Assembly: GCA_949300385.1 (NCBI GenBank)
Contig: CASGDZ010000004.1
Span: 19,659-83,658 of the forward strand
DNA from: an uncultured Christensenella sp.
GTDB lineage: Bacteria; Bacillota; Clostridia; Christensenellales; UBA1242
Reading direction: 5' to 3'
Length of the DNA stretch: 64,000 nucleotides
Position 1 is the first letter of the stretch. Each line of letters begins with the position of its first letter. Below, one piece after another: positions 1 through 9,814 of the stretch. The notes beneath the pieces were generated by a model. The model worked only from the letters and a program-made list of their open reading frames with translations. It ran no database searches and was not told where the DNA came from. Made by a program: the position numbers and the translations under genes.

Positions 1-302
1 GAGTTATTAAACATTATTTTTAAAAGATATTTCCCATAACCTTTATTCCTAAATTTTGGGAAAGTGCAAATTTCTAAAAAATGTACTCCTTTTTCGTTAT
101 AATATCGTGGTTTATTTGATATAAAACAACAACCAATCCAATTTTTATTTTCATCAAAAAGTACCCACCCACTAAGAGTATCATTATTTTTTTCTAAATA
201 ATCTGCATCACAAAAATCGTCATCTAAAAATTCTTTTTTTGCGATATTTTCCCAAGTTTTATAATCATCTTTATTTAGTTTTCGATAATATAAATTATTC
301 AT
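1..302 (-). CDS. GNAT-family acetyltransferase, N-terminal part (runs off window)
   Basis: An open frame on the minus strand starts with ATG at 302 behind an AGGAGA ribosome binding site (plus 307-312). It runs off the left edge after about 100 residues. The translation begins MNNLYYRKLNKDDYKTWENI and reaches the acetyl-CoA binding signature RNKGYGKYLL, the R-x-x-G-x-G/A motif A of GNAT acyltransferases. It is preceded by a typical strand ending in EICTFPKF. GNAT enzymes transfer an acetyl group from acetyl-CoA to an amine; the substrate cannot be read from this fragment. It lies downstream of the 16S gene on the same strand, but the 16S terminator separates them, so it needs its own promoter in the AT-rich gap. 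The family call is good; the specific role is unknown. Confidence 0.75.
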   Translation of the reverse strand, partial: MNNLYYRKLNKDDYKTWENIAKKEFLDDDFCDADYLEKNNDTLSGWVLFDENKNWIGCCFISNKPRYYNEKGVHFLEICTFPKFRNKGYGKYLLKIMFNN

Positions 303-483
303 AATTTCTCCTATAAAAAGTAATTAAATTAGTTTATATTTTAACATAAATAAAAGCATTTGTATATACAATTAATACTTGTGAAAAATATTTGATTATT
401 TTTATATTCATTTTTGTTTTTTAAATTAAAATATAGTGCGATAAATTTTTATAAAACTATTATTCTTAAAAATTAACAAAAAA

Positions 484-513
484 AGAAGTCAGTGGGTTAA
501 ACTGACTTCTTCT
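484..513 (-). terminator. intrinsic terminator of the 16S rRNA transcript
   Basis: A 10-bp perfect stem (484-493 with 501-510, 7-nt loop) is followed on the minus strand by a run of T (plus A-run 478-484). It sits about 120 nt after the 16S 3' end. No tRNA, 23S or 5S lies between, so the 16S transcript seems to end here. Confidence 0.85.
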
Positions 514-629
514 AATATCTATATCTAAAATGTACTTGTTTTTTAGTTTTGTTTTATTTATGAGTGGCTCTCACTCAATACACTCATGATAACTAATGTT
601 ATCAAGTCGACTTTAAAGAATAACTCTTT

Positions 630-2198
<1,569 letters not shown>

Positions 2199-2352
2199 AA
2201 ATATTCGCTCAATTTAAATAAACGAATTGTTTTTATAAAATACCTTGCTCATCGCTTGGCTAAATTTCGTTGTCTAAAAAACTTGGAATTGGCAAGAACT
2301 TTGTTCATCACTATATTCTTACCTGTACATATTAAGATATAAATTGTTCTAA

Positions 2353-2387
2353 CGAACATTACTGTTCGACACTTGCTCATTCAAGTG
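2353..2387 (-). other. two hairpins at the start of the pre-16S leader
   Basis: Two perfect 6-bp stem-loops lie side by side: CACTTG/CAAGTG (plus 2370-2387) and CGAACA/TGTTCG (plus 2353-2368). They would be the first structures made by RNA from the proximal promoter, whose predicted start is about 2388. They may help antitermination or processing of the leader; that role is inference. Confidence 0.5.
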
Positions 2388-2394
2388 CGTTATT

Positions 2395-2424
2395 AATATA
2401 ACACATCTATTTAACTTTGTCAAC
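2395..2424 (-). promoter_or_regulatory. 16S rRNA promoter P2 (proximal)
   Basis: On the minus strand, TTGACA (plus 2419-2424), an 18-nt spacer and TATATT (plus 2395-2400) form a sigma-A-type promoter. It is about 190 nt upstream of the mature 16S 5' end. Confidence 0.7.
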
Positions 2425-2499
2425 ACTTTTTTATAAATTTTTTTAAATTTTTTAAAAATATTATTTTGTGTTGGCTAGTTTTCCAGCGCAAGCATTTGT

Positions 2500-2528
2500 A
2501 TATTAGCATAATACAAAATTTATGTCAA
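2500..2528 (-). promoter_or_regulatory. 16S rRNA promoter P1 (distal)
   Basis: TTGACA (plus 2523-2528), a 17-nt spacer and TAATAT (plus 2500-2505) on the minus strand. With the proximal promoter it makes the tandem P1/P2 pair typical of bacterial rRNA genes. Confidence 0.65.
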
Positions 2529-2696
2529 CAATTTTTTATATATTTTTTAAAAATTTTTAAAATTCTTTAAAATTCTACAAAATCTATCAAATTTGCATAA
2601 AAATGCGATAAAATATCATTTGTTTTTTTTGCATTACGCTAATAGCATTATATGATTTATACTTATATATATTTCTTATGGATATATTTTTACATG

Positions 2697-2722
2697 AAAA
2701 AATGAGATAAAATCTCATTTTT
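2697..2722 (-). terminator. intrinsic terminator after the 407-aa membrane protein
   Basis: An AAAAATGAGAT/ATCTCATTTTT stem with a very short loop lies just past the stop codon at 2731. It is symmetrical and could also act on plus-strand transcripts. Confidence 0.65.
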
Positions 2723-2730
2723 ATTGACTT

Positions 2731-3954
2731 TTATTGACCATTCGCAGAACTGATTATATTGATATTATCTACAAATATAGTGAACATATCCTGTAAAGTT
2801 AAATTTTCAAATGTTACTATTTCCCCATTAACAGTGAAAGTTGTATCTTTAATATCATTATAATTTTCAATTGTTATTAAATTATTTGCTTGAAGTTCAC
2901 TAATTGTACTCGTTTTTATAGCGTTAGAAAGTTCAGTTGGGATTTGGTTAATAGTCGTGTTCTCATCGATAAGTGCAAGTGCACCAGAAGTTGATCCAAA
3001 CAAATCACCAACCGTTAAATTATTTATCGTATCTTCGTTTAATTCAGATATTGTATATTTTGCTAGTGCTCCCAACACACCATCAACCAATTCTCCGTTT
3101 TGGTCGTAAACTTTACCACTAACATTGTCGTATGAATAGCCTAAAATTGAAGCAACACGAATAGTATCTATTATTAAATCAAGTTCGCTTAAAGTTTTGT
3201 TTTCATTTCCTTCCAAAATATAATCTGGAAGTGCTATCCCGTAGTCTAATAAATCTGCCAATGTTAGATTCTCTCCTAATTCGCTAGTAAAACTTGATAT
3301 AGCAACAGATAAAGGCAAATATTTTAATGCAACAGATATTGTGCTAACTCCTTCACTCTCAACTAATGGATAGACCTTGCCTTTTAGAACAATGGTATTA
3401 TTTTCACTATCATATTCATATATGTCATGATCTAATTCGCTTGTGGTAAAGTCTAAATCATCGTACAAAATCTTGTCGCTACTATTAAAATATAGAGTCT
3501 TTTCTTTAGATAGAATATTATCCATACTAGTTAAATCTACAACTTCTTTTAATTCGTCCGCACTGACGTTTCCGATTAATGCTTGTGCTTCAGTAGCAAG
3601 TTCAGTTAAAGGAACTAATTTTAAAGACGAAATATCAATCCCCATGATTTCATTCGGTATATCGATACCAAAATCACTCTTTAAATTATTAAGTGTATAA
3701 CTATCTGTGTTGTTTACTAAATTAATAGCGTGCGATACGGCTACATTTAATGTAAGTTTATTAATATCTTCGTTTCCTACATTGATGTTAGTATGGAAAT
3801 GGTCATTGATCCAAGACACTGATACATTAAAATATGCAAAAACACATAGTCCTACAATAGCGGCAATACCTAAAATGAACCCCAAAAATGAACCACCTAA
3901 AAATGCGCCTACACCAGACTTTCTTTTAATATTTTCTTTATTCGAATTACTCAT
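2731..3954 (-). CDS. membrane-anchored protein with repeated LTLxDLL-type motifs
   Basis: A 407-residue protein of unknown function. ATG at 3954 follows a GGGGAA ribosome binding site. A charged N-terminus is followed by one long hydrophobic segment (about residues 17-43) and then an acidic, Asn/Ser/Leu-rich outer part, so it is probably a type II membrane protein with most of its mass outside the cell. A short motif recurs through the outer part: LTLADLLDYG, LTVGDLFGS, LTLQDMFTI, and related TISEL segments, suggesting degenerate repeats. It has no LPXTG motif and no catalytic motif that I recognise. It is monocistronic, with a terminator directly downstream. A surface or envelope role is inference from topology only. 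Confidence 0.6.
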   Translation of the reverse strand: MSNSNKENIKRKSGVGAFLGGSFLGFILGIAAIVGLCVFAYFNVSVSWINDHFHTNINVGNEDINKLTLNVAVSHAINLVNNTDSYTLNNLKSDFGIDIPNEIMGIDISSLKLVPLTELATEAQALIGNVSADELKEVVDLTSMDNILSKEKTLYFNSSDKILYDDLDFTTSELDHDIYEYDSENNTIVLKGKVYPLVESEGVSTISVALKYLPLSVAISSFTSELGENLTLADLLDYGIALPDYILEGNENKTLSELDLIIDTIRVASILGYSYDNVSGKVYDQNGELVDGVLGALAKYTISELNEDTINNLTVGDLFGSTSGALALIDENTTINQIPTELSNAIKTSTISELQANNLITIENYNDIKDTTFTVNGEIVTFENLTLQDMFTIFVDNINIISSANGQ

Positions 3955-4069
3955 AATTTCCCCTTTATAATATTATGTCATAAACGCAAATAAAAATAAA
4001 TCAAATATGTCGCGTTTTATAAAAGTTTTTCAAATTTTATGACGATAAAAATATCAATTAAAACAATAT

Positions 4070-4411
4070 CTACATGATCACTATAGTGCAACCCGGATTA
4101 AGCATAAACAAATCGCCGTCAGCAAGTAGATCAGGACAATAGTTTATCGCAATTTTGCGTACTACATTTTTTGGTGTCCACTGGTCGCAACAAACGAAGT
4201 CTTCAATTCTACCTCTATTTTTTAAATCTATACACTTTTTTAAAAACGATTGTTTAATTGCTCCACCAACTCCATGACTACCATAACCATGAATAACTTT
4301 CATAACCTTATATCCGCCCTTTTTATACGAATCAAGTTCAATCAAGAATTCCGCAATAGCTTGTGCAACGGTTTGACGATCACTTTTAATATCAATAGTA
4401 ATTAATTTCAT
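4070..4411 (-). CDS. Smr-domain protein (small MutS-related), leaderless mRNA predicted
   Basis: A 113-residue protein that is essentially one Smr domain. The signature is clear: VIHGYGSHGVGGAIKQ matches the H-G-x-G-x-x-x-x-x-I core of Smr nucleases. Smr domains nick or cleave DNA or RNA, and in stand-alone form have been linked to RNA cleavage on stalled ribosomes or to recombination. An upstream TTG at 4426 would add five residues, but it lies inside the promoter -10. TTTACA-N17-TATACT (plus 4418-4446) puts +1 seven bases after the -10, exactly on the A of ATG 4411, and there is no ribosome binding site. The start is therefore set to 4411. The neighbours are unrelated in function, so the precise role is open. 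Confidence 0.8.
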   Translation of the reverse strand: MKLITIDIKSDRQTVAQAIAEFLIELDSYKKGGYKVMKVIHGYGSHGVGGAIKQSFLKKCIDLKNRGRIEDFVCCDQWTPKNVVRKIAINYCPDLLADGDLFMLNPGCTIVIM

Positions 4412-4417
4412 ATTAAA

Positions 4418-4446
4418 AGTATACAATAAATTAATTTTTTTGTAAA
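4418..4446 (-). promoter_or_regulatory. promoter of the leaderless Smr gene
   Basis: Minus-strand TTTACA (plus 4441-4446), 17-nt spacer, TATACT (plus 4418-4423). Six bases separate the -10 from the ATG at 4411, so the predicted first transcribed base is the A of the start codon. Confidence 0.7.
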
Positions 4447-4530
4447 CAATAATCTATTTCACATATTTAAATATAAAAAGTAATTATTATAGATTGTAAT
4501 GTTATTTTTACTCACAAAGATATAAAATGA

Positions 4531-4558
4531 AAAACAGCCCGATTAAGCAGGCTGTTTT
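4531..4558 (-). terminator. terminator overlapping the clpX stop codon
   Basis: A 9-bp stem (4531-4539 with 4550-4558) is followed by T-rich sequence on the minus strand. The clpX stop TAA (plus 4543-4545) lies in its loop, so the last codons of clpX form half of the hairpin. Confidence 0.85.
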
Positions 4559-5817
4559 GTTTTGCGTTTAATTGGCTTATCTTTGATAATTTCAGGCTTT
4601 GCTTTCTTTGTTATGAAATCTTCAGTAACAATGATATTTTTGATATCATCTTCAAAATGACAACTATACATTATATCCAACATACGCTCTTCAAGTATAG
4701 TACGAAGTCCACGCGCACCTGTCTTTAATTCTATTGCTTTACGCGCAACCGCCTTTATCGCTTTTGAATCAAATTGAAGGTCAATGCCGTCCATCTTAAA
4801 CATTTGAATGTATTGTTTTGTTATTGCATTCTTTGGCTCAACTAGTATACGCTCCAATGCCGTTTCATCTAGACTATCAAGCGTAGCGACTATTGGCAAC
4901 CTACCTACAAATTCAGGTATCATGCCATATTTTATTAAATCTTGCGGTTGAATATCTTCAAATTTGTTTAGAGAAGAATTTTCTTCTTTAGACTTAACAT
5001 CTGCGCCAAAACCAAGTGAACTAGCAGATTTTCGCTCCCCAATTATCTTATCTAATCCAACGAATGCTCCACCACATATGAAAAGAATGTTAGTTGTGTC
5101 AATTTTAATATTTTCTTGTTGTGGGTGCTTTCTTCCTCCTTGTGGTGGAACGGACGCAATTGTTCCTTCTAGAATTTTTAATAGTGCTTGTTGAACCCCT
5201 TCTCCACTCACATCACGCGTAATTGAAACATTTTGTGTCTTTCTTGCAATTTTATCTATTTCATCAATATAAATTATTCCACGCTGTGCTTTTTCAATAT
5301 CGTAATCGGCATTTTGGATTAGTTTTAATAATATATTCTCTACATCATCGCCTACATACCCCGCTTCTGTTAGCGCAGTTGCATCGCTTGAAGCAAAAGG
5401 AACTTTTAGCGTTTTAGCAAGTGTTTTTGCAAGTAAAGTTTTACCGCTACCAGTAGGACCAACAAGCAAGACATTTGACTTCTCTAGTTCGACTTCGTCT
5501 TCATTGTTATTGCGCTTAATCATATTGTAATTAATGCGCTTATAATGATTGTATACTGACACTGCTAATATCTTTTTGACTTCATCTTGTCCAATGATAA
5601 ACTCGTCTAATTTAGCTTTAATTTCCTGAGGTTTTGGTAAGTCAATAAATTCATTATTTTCGCTCGCTTTAGTTCTGTTGTTAAAATCCATTAAATCGCG
5701 ACAAATATTTAAGCAGTCTTTACAAATAAAGCAGTCGCCTTCTGGATTGCTGATGATGTCAGTAAGTTCGCGTGCGGGACGCCCACAAAATGAACAAATT
5801 GTATCTATTTCTTTCAT
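4543..5817 (-). CDS. clpX: ATP-dependent Clp protease ATP-binding subunit ClpX
   Basis: AAA+ unfoldase that recognises tagged substrates and feeds them into ClpP. The start is placed at ATG 5817 (MKEIDTIC) behind an AGGGGGA site; an in-frame codon 36 nt upstream has no such signal. The 424-residue product has the N-terminal zinc-binding domain (C8, C11, C32, C35), Walker A GPTGSGKT (about 120-127), the pore loop GYVGDD, Walker B IIYIDEID, and an LGFGAD segment at the position of the IGF loop that docks on ClpP. Length is normal for the family. It is the last gene of tig-clpP-clpX, 56 nt after clpP, and its terminator begins inside the coding end. Confidence 0.97.
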   Translation of the reverse strand: MKEIDTICSFCGRPARELTDIISNPEGDCFICKDCLNICRDLMDFNNRTKASENNEFIDLPKPQEIKAKLDEFIIGQDEVKKILAVSVYNHYKRINYNMIKRNNNEDEVELEKSNVLLVGPTGSGKTLLAKTLAKTLKVPFASSDATALTEAGYVGDDVENILLKLIQNADYDIEKAQRGIIYIDEIDKIARKTQNVSITRDVSGEGVQQALLKILEGTIASVPPQGGRKHPQQENIKIDTTNILFICGGAFVGLDKIIGERKSASSLGFGADVKSKEENSSLNKFEDIQPQDLIKYGMIPEFVGRLPIVATLDSLDETALERILVEPKNAITKQYIQMFKMDGIDLQFDSKAIKAVARKAIELKTGARGLRTILEERMLDIMYSCHFEDDIKNIIVTEDFITKKAKPEIIKDKPIKRKTKQPA

Positions 5818-5873
5818 AATCCCCCTATTATTTAAAATACAAAATACAGGCACAATGGTCTGTATTTCTGATT

Positions 5874-6452
5874 TTATGATCGTTTGCTGAAAATCTTGTC
5901 TACCAAACCATATTTTAAAGCTTGTTTTGCATCTAAGAAATTATCCCTATCAGTGTCCTTAGTTATAGTTTCTACATCTTTACCAGTATTATCCGCAAGA
6001 ATTTTATTTAATAACTCGCGTGTCTTTTGAATATGTTTTGCGTGGATTTCGATATCAGACGCTTGTCCTTGTGCACCACCAAGAGGCTGATGTATCATTA
6101 CTTCGCTATGAGGCAAACATATGCGTTTACCTTTCGTTCCGCTTGAGAGAATAACGGCTGCCATACTTGCTGCCATACCTATACAAATAGTAGACACATT
6201 GCATTTGATGTACTGCATGGTGTCGTAAATAGCAAGTCCTGCACTAACGCTTCCGCCCGGACTATTGATATACATAAAGATATCTTTATCAGGATTTTTA
6301 CCCTCAAGATAAATAAGTTGAGCGACAATAGTATTAGCCATTTGGTCTGTAATTTCACCAGTCAAAAAGACTATTCTATCTTCTAACAAGCGGGAATATA
6401 TATCATAACTGCGTTCGACATTCCCGACTTGGTCTATGACCATTGGTATCAT
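5874..6452 (-). CDS. clpP: ATP-dependent Clp protease proteolytic subunit ClpP
   Basis: Serine protease subunit that forms the barrel-shaped degradation chamber used by ClpX. The 192-residue product is full length. The catalytic triad can be placed: Ser96 in IGMAASMAA, His121 in MIHQPLGG, and Asp170 in the DTDRDNF segment. The start ATG 6452 follows a clear AGGAGG at 7-nt spacing. It sits 21 nt downstream of tig and is followed by clpX, the standard quality-control order in Bacillota, consistent with co-transcription. No unusual residues are seen, and no separate promoter is evident in the short tig-clpP gap. Confidence 0.97.
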   Translation of the reverse strand: MIPMVIDQVGNVERSYDIYSRLLEDRIVFLTGEITDQMANTIVAQLIYLEGKNPDKDIFMYINSPGGSVSAGLAIYDTMQYIKCNVSTICIGMAASMAAVILSSGTKGKRICLPHSEVMIHQPLGGAQGQASDIEIHAKHIQKTRELLNKILADNTGKDVETITKDTDRDNFLDAKQALKYGLVDKIFSKRS

Positions 6453-6473
6453 ATTAAGCCTCCTAAATTATAA

Positions 6474-7760
6474 TTATTTTATTGTGTTGTTTGCGCGAAG
6501 GAAATCAACTATATTTTTCATTAATAATTCATTCGCAATGCTGTTTACCATATCATTATTAACTTGCTTTTTAAATTCTTCCATAGTTTTACCCGATTTT
6601 TTTGCAAGTTCTTCGATTTTTTGGTCGATATCTTCTTGTTTGATATCCAATTTCTCTGTTCTAATCAATTTTTCTAATACAAGACGAGCCTTTACATTTC
6701 TTGCACTATTGTTTCTGATATCTTGTTTAAATTCATCTTCTGATTTGCCGATATATTTAGCATAGTCGGAAATTTTAAGTCCTTGATAACTTAATTGATT
6801 AGTCATACCGTTTATTTGACGATTGAACTCATCTTCAATCATGCTTTCAGGCGCTGTGAAGCTTGTATCATCGATGAGTTTATCTAGCATATCATTGTCC
6901 AACTCAATTTCTGCACGATTTTCGGCTTCTTTGGTAAGTTTATCTTTAATGCTTGCTTTGTAGGCGTCAACCGTTTCAAATTCGGTACTATTAGATACAA
7001 ATTCTTCGTTTAATTCAGGCATGATGCGTTCACGAATATTTTTGATTTCAACCTTAAATGTAGCAGGTTTTCCCGCAAGTGACTTCTCATGATAGTCATC
7101 AGGGAAAGTAACAACAACATCTTTTTTATCGCCAATGTTTAGACCGATTAATTGTTCTTCAAAATTGTCGATAAATGTATGCGAACCTATCTTTAATTGA
7201 TAGTTTTCAGCCTTACCACCATCAAATTGTTTTCCATCAATATAACCATCAAAATCTAAATTTACAAAATCGTCATTTTTTACAGGTTTATTGCTCTCAA
7301 CTAAGCGAGAAGAACGCAAAAGTGCATTTTTAATCTCTTTTTCGATATCTTCATCTTTCACTTCAACTTTTTGCTTAGTAAATGTTTGACCTTTATAGTT
7401 GGCAAGTTCAAAATCAGGGACGCATTGTATGTCAAGTTCGAGTTCAACCCCCTTCTCTTCGTCGAAATTCTTGATATTAAGTTTTGGAGCATCGATTGGT
7501 TTAATCTCTTCATGTTCTTTTAGAATTTTTGTATATGCAGAGTAATAAATTTCGTCGATAGCGTCGTTTACGAAAGCACCCTTTCCATATGTTTTTTCAA
7601 TTATATTTCTAGGAGCATGACCCTTTCTAAATCCTGGTATATTAAATCTACCTTTATTCTTTTCATATGCATTATTTAGCGCATTCTCCCATTCTTCATG
7701 CTCTATTGATATATTTGCAGTATATAATCCATTATCTTTTTTCTCTAATTCGTATTTCAT
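6474..7760 (-). CDS. tig: trigger factor (ribosome-bound chaperone, peptidyl-prolyl isomerase)
   Basis: Trigger factor binds near the ribosomal exit tunnel and shields nascent chains. The 428-residue protein has the usual three parts. The N-terminal ribosome-binding domain carries the signature GFRKGHAP (residues 43-50). An FKBP-type isomerase domain follows at about 150-240 (NLDFDGYIDGKQFDGG near its start). The C-terminal helical chaperone arms come last. ATG 7760 follows AAGGAG. It is the first gene of tig-clpP-clpX, driven by TTGCAA-N17-TACAAT immediately upstream with a leader of about 15 nt. The call is secure. Confidence 0.96.
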   Translation of the reverse strand: MKYELEKKDNGLYTANISIEHEEWENALNNAYEKNKGRFNIPGFRKGHAPRNIIEKTYGKGAFVNDAIDEIYYSAYTKILKEHEEIKPIDAPKLNIKNFDEEKGVELELDIQCVPDFELANYKGQTFTKQKVEVKDEDIEKEIKNALLRSSRLVESNKPVKNDDFVNLDFDGYIDGKQFDGGKAENYQLKIGSHTFIDNFEEQLIGLNIGDKKDVVVTFPDDYHEKSLAGKPATFKVEIKNIRERIMPELNEEFVSNSTEFETVDAYKASIKDKLTKEAENRAEIELDNDMLDKLIDDTSFTAPESMIEDEFNRQINGMTNQLSYQGLKISDYAKYIGKSEDEFKQDIRNNSARNVKARLVLEKLIRTEKLDIKQEDIDQKIEELAKKSGKTMEEFKKQVNNDMVNSIANELLMKNIVDFLRANNTIK

Positions 7761-7781
7761 ATTTTCTCCTTAAACTCGCCT

Positions 7782-7810
7782 ATTGTAGCACACATTTTAT
7801 TTTTTTGCAA
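7782..7810 (-). promoter_or_regulatory. promoter of tig-clpP-clpX
   Basis: Minus-strand TTGCAA (plus 7805-7810), 17-nt spacer, TACAAT (plus 7782-7787). A TG one base before the -10 makes it an extended -10 promoter. The -35 overlaps the end region of the neighbouring gene. Confidence 0.7.
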
Positions 7811-8155
7811 TTAAATAAAGGCAAAAAATCCAACAATTATTAAGAGCGACGAACAAAAATACATTGTAAATGTCGTTCTTTTTGTTGATTTTCTCATTTT
7901 TTCAATCTTATCTTCAATGTCAAATAATTCTTCATTGTCAAAATTTTCTTCATATTCATCAATATTATCTTCATAATCTTTTGACATATTAAGAGTCTTT
8001 TCTTTCAAGTGTAGTGCAAAAAAAGTGAGCGAAAAAGCAAGCGCCCAACAAGCAAGACCTATACAAATATTATTTTTTGCGCCAAAAATAAATAATGCTA
8101 TACTTATAAATGAACTCACCATAAAAATGGTGAGTTTAAAATTAAAACTTTTCAT
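7811..8155 (-). CDS. small membrane protein, unknown function
   Basis: A 114-residue protein. The start is placed at ATG 8155 (MKSFNFKLT) behind AAGGAT; an upstream TTG at 8164 is too close to that site. Two hydrophobic segments near the N-terminus (about 10-30 and 33-50) form a hairpin. An acidic cytoplasmic-looking stretch follows (DYEDNIDEYEENFDNEELFDIEDKIEKMRK), and a third membrane segment ends the protein. It lies 13 nt after the 85-aa membrane protein and probably shares its transcript. I recognise no family. The acidic coil between membrane segments could be a contact surface, which is inference. Confidence 0.6.
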   Translation of the reverse strand: MKSFNFKLTIFMVSSFISIALFIFGAKNNICIGLACWALAFSLTFFALHLKEKTLNMSKDYEDNIDEYEENFDNEELFDIEDKIEKMRKSTKRTTFTMYFCSSLLIIVGFFAFI

Positions 8156-8168
8156 TGTTATCAAATCC

Positions 8169-8426
8169 TTATAAGAACAACATTACAACGATTAAAATAA
8201 CTGCAACAATAAGAGCAATCATAAAACCGATATTTTTCCCTTTCGCAAACGCAAAAGCAAATACAGCGGTTATTGCATAAGCAATTACTTGCGCAACCAA
8301 AGTCATTGCATCTACAACTGAAGCACTAATGCCAACTCTTGCTAATATTACGCCTAAAACTAATGCAACGGCAATTAAAATAATCGCAAGATAAGCCAAA
8401 AAGTTCACAAAACCCTTACCTTTCAT
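8169..8426 (-). CDS. small three-helix membrane protein, unknown function
   Basis: An 85-residue, almost wholly hydrophobic protein with three predicted membrane segments (about 8-32, 38-60 and 65-85) and a short basic N-terminus, MKGKGF. ATG 8426 follows GGAGG. Its promoter, TTGTAT-N17-TATAAT with a TG extended -10 (plus 8444-8472), begins inside the 3' end of rluD. It is followed after 13 nt by another small membrane protein, so the two probably form a bicistronic unit. No family is recognised. Confidence 0.6.
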   Translation of the reverse strand: MKGKGFVNFLAYLAIILIAVALVLGVILARVGISASVVDAMTLVAQVIAYAITAVFAFAFAKGKNIGFMIALIVAVILIVVMLFL

Positions 8427-8443
8427 ATATCCTCCATATGTTT

Positions 8444-8472
8444 ATTATATCACAAAAACGGCATTCATACAA
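8444..8472 (-). promoter_or_regulatory. promoter of the small membrane protein pair
   Basis: Minus-strand TTGTAT (plus 8467-8472), 17-nt spacer, TATAAT (plus 8444-8449) with TG one base upstream of the -10. The -35 overlaps the rluD stop region. Confidence 0.6.
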
Positions 8473-9364
8473 CAAAATTATCTAGTATTTTTTGAAATTC
8501 TTCGTTTAAAGGGACTTGAAATTCTTTTTTCTCTTTTGTTTTAGGGTGAACAAATTGAATTTTATATGCAAACAATAGTTGTCCATTCGTCTTAATGTTT
8601 GGGTCAACTCCTCCATATAATTTATCGCCAACAATAGGATGATTTATTGATTTTAAATGCGCCCTTATTTGATGTGTTCTTCCAGTAGTTAATTTACAAT
8701 TCAATAAGGTATAATGGTCATACACCTTTTCTATCGTAAAAATTGTTTTGCTGTATTTTCCATTTTTCTTATCTACTAGCGCCATTTGTTCACGATTTTT
8801 TGGATTTCGTCCCAAATATCCTTCGACAATAAAATCTTGTTTAATTCTTCCCTTAATCAAAGCTTTATATTCGCGATTAAGCGTTTTATCTTTTAACTGC
8901 CTTGACAATTCTTTATGCGCTTCATCTGTCTTTGCGACAATCATAAGTCCGCCCGTATCTTTATCTAGCCTATGCACAATACCTGGGCGCAAACTACCAT
9001 TAATAGAAGAAAGATTTTTAATATGGTACATTAACGCGTTGACAAGTGTATGCGATTTTGTAGTAGCGCACGGATGAACGACCAGCCCGACCTGCTTATT
9101 AATTACAAGCAATTCATCATCTTCGTACACAATATTTAGTGGGATATTTTCTGCTTCTGCAGATATTTTTTCAATAGGTTTTTCTTCTACTTCGACTATG
9201 TCTCCCGTCTTTAATATATACCCCGCTTTTACCTTTTTGCCATTTACTAAAATATAATCCTCTTCATTAAGCGTTTTTATATAACTACGCGTTAAACCCG
9301 TTTTTTCGACTAAGAACATATCTAATCGAATACCTTCGCCATTATATATATAATTATTTTTCAT
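8465..9364 (-). CDS. rluD: RluD-type 23S rRNA pseudouridine synthase
   Basis: Converts uridines to pseudouridine in 23S rRNA. The start is placed at ATG 9364 (MKNNYIYNGEG) behind GGGGAAG, giving 299 residues and an 11-nt overlap with the end of lspA. An S4 RNA-binding domain occupies about residues 12-60 (RLDMFLVEKTG...). The catalytic core follows, with the RluA-family motif HRLDKDTGGL; Asp134 is the catalytic residue. The order sepF-lspA-rluD is common in Bacillota, which supports the family assignment. The exact target uridines (RluD versus RluC or RluA) cannot be fixed from sequence alone. Confidence 0.9.
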   Translation of the reverse strand: MKNNYIYNGEGIRLDMFLVEKTGLTRSYIKTLNEEDYILVNGKKVKAGYILKTGDIVEVEEKPIEKISAEAENIPLNIVYEDDELLVINKQVGLVVHPCATTKSHTLVNALMYHIKNLSSINGSLRPGIVHRLDKDTGGLMIVAKTDEAHKELSRQLKDKTLNREYKALIKGRIKQDFIVEGYLGRNPKNREQMALVDKKNGKYSKTIFTIEKVYDHYTLLNCKLTTGRTHQIRAHLKSINHPIVGDKLYGGVDPNIKTNGQLLFAYKIQFVHPKTKEKKEFQVPLNEEFQKILDNFVV

Positions 9365-9812
9365 TTTTCTTCCCCATAAAAAGAATAAATATAGCAAGCA
9401 TTACGGCTCCAATACATAAAAATGAATCTGCAAAATTGAATGTAGGGAATGTTGGCCAAAAATCTAAGAAAATGAAATCTCTAACATATCCCAAAAATAT
9501 TCTATCAAACAAATTCCCTAACGCACCACCTAAGACGAATCCCATGCTTATACAATAAAAAGTGTTTTTGTTTTTCACAAAGTGGTTGAAAATGAGTAGT
9601 GCAATTATCATTATCGTGCTAATAATGGACAATTCAATAGTCTTACCTTGAAATATTCCAAAACTTGCTCCTGTATTTCCACCATTTGATGCTATGGAAA
9701 TGACATTTGGTATTAAATTATAATAATCTATGCTAAATAAAAAATGTTTGGTGACTAGGTCAATCACCAAAACTAAAATTATACAGATTGCTATTTTTAA
9801 AAAATTTTTCAT
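9354..9812 (-). CDS. lspA: lipoprotein signal peptidase (signal peptidase II)
   Basis: Membrane aspartyl protease that removes the signal peptide from diacylglyceryl-modified prolipoproteins. The 152-residue product is normal in length with four predicted membrane segments. The conserved blocks are present: NTGASFGIF, then GNLFDRIFLGYVRDF with catalytic Asp112, and FNFADSFLCIG with catalytic Asp129. It starts 2 nt after the sepF stop and overlaps rluD by 11 nt, so translation is probably coupled through the operon. Its presence implies lipoproteins elsewhere in the genome; none of the large exported proteins in this window shows a lipobox. Confidence 0.95.
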   Translation of the reverse strand: MKNFLKIAICIILVLVIDLVTKHFLFSIDYYNLIPNVISIASNGGNTGASFGIFQGKTIELSIISTIMIIALLIFNHFVKNKNTFYCISMGFVLGGALGNLFDRIFLGYVRDFIFLDFWPTFPTFNFADSFLCIGAVMLAIFILFMGKKNEK

Positions 9813-9814
9813 AA

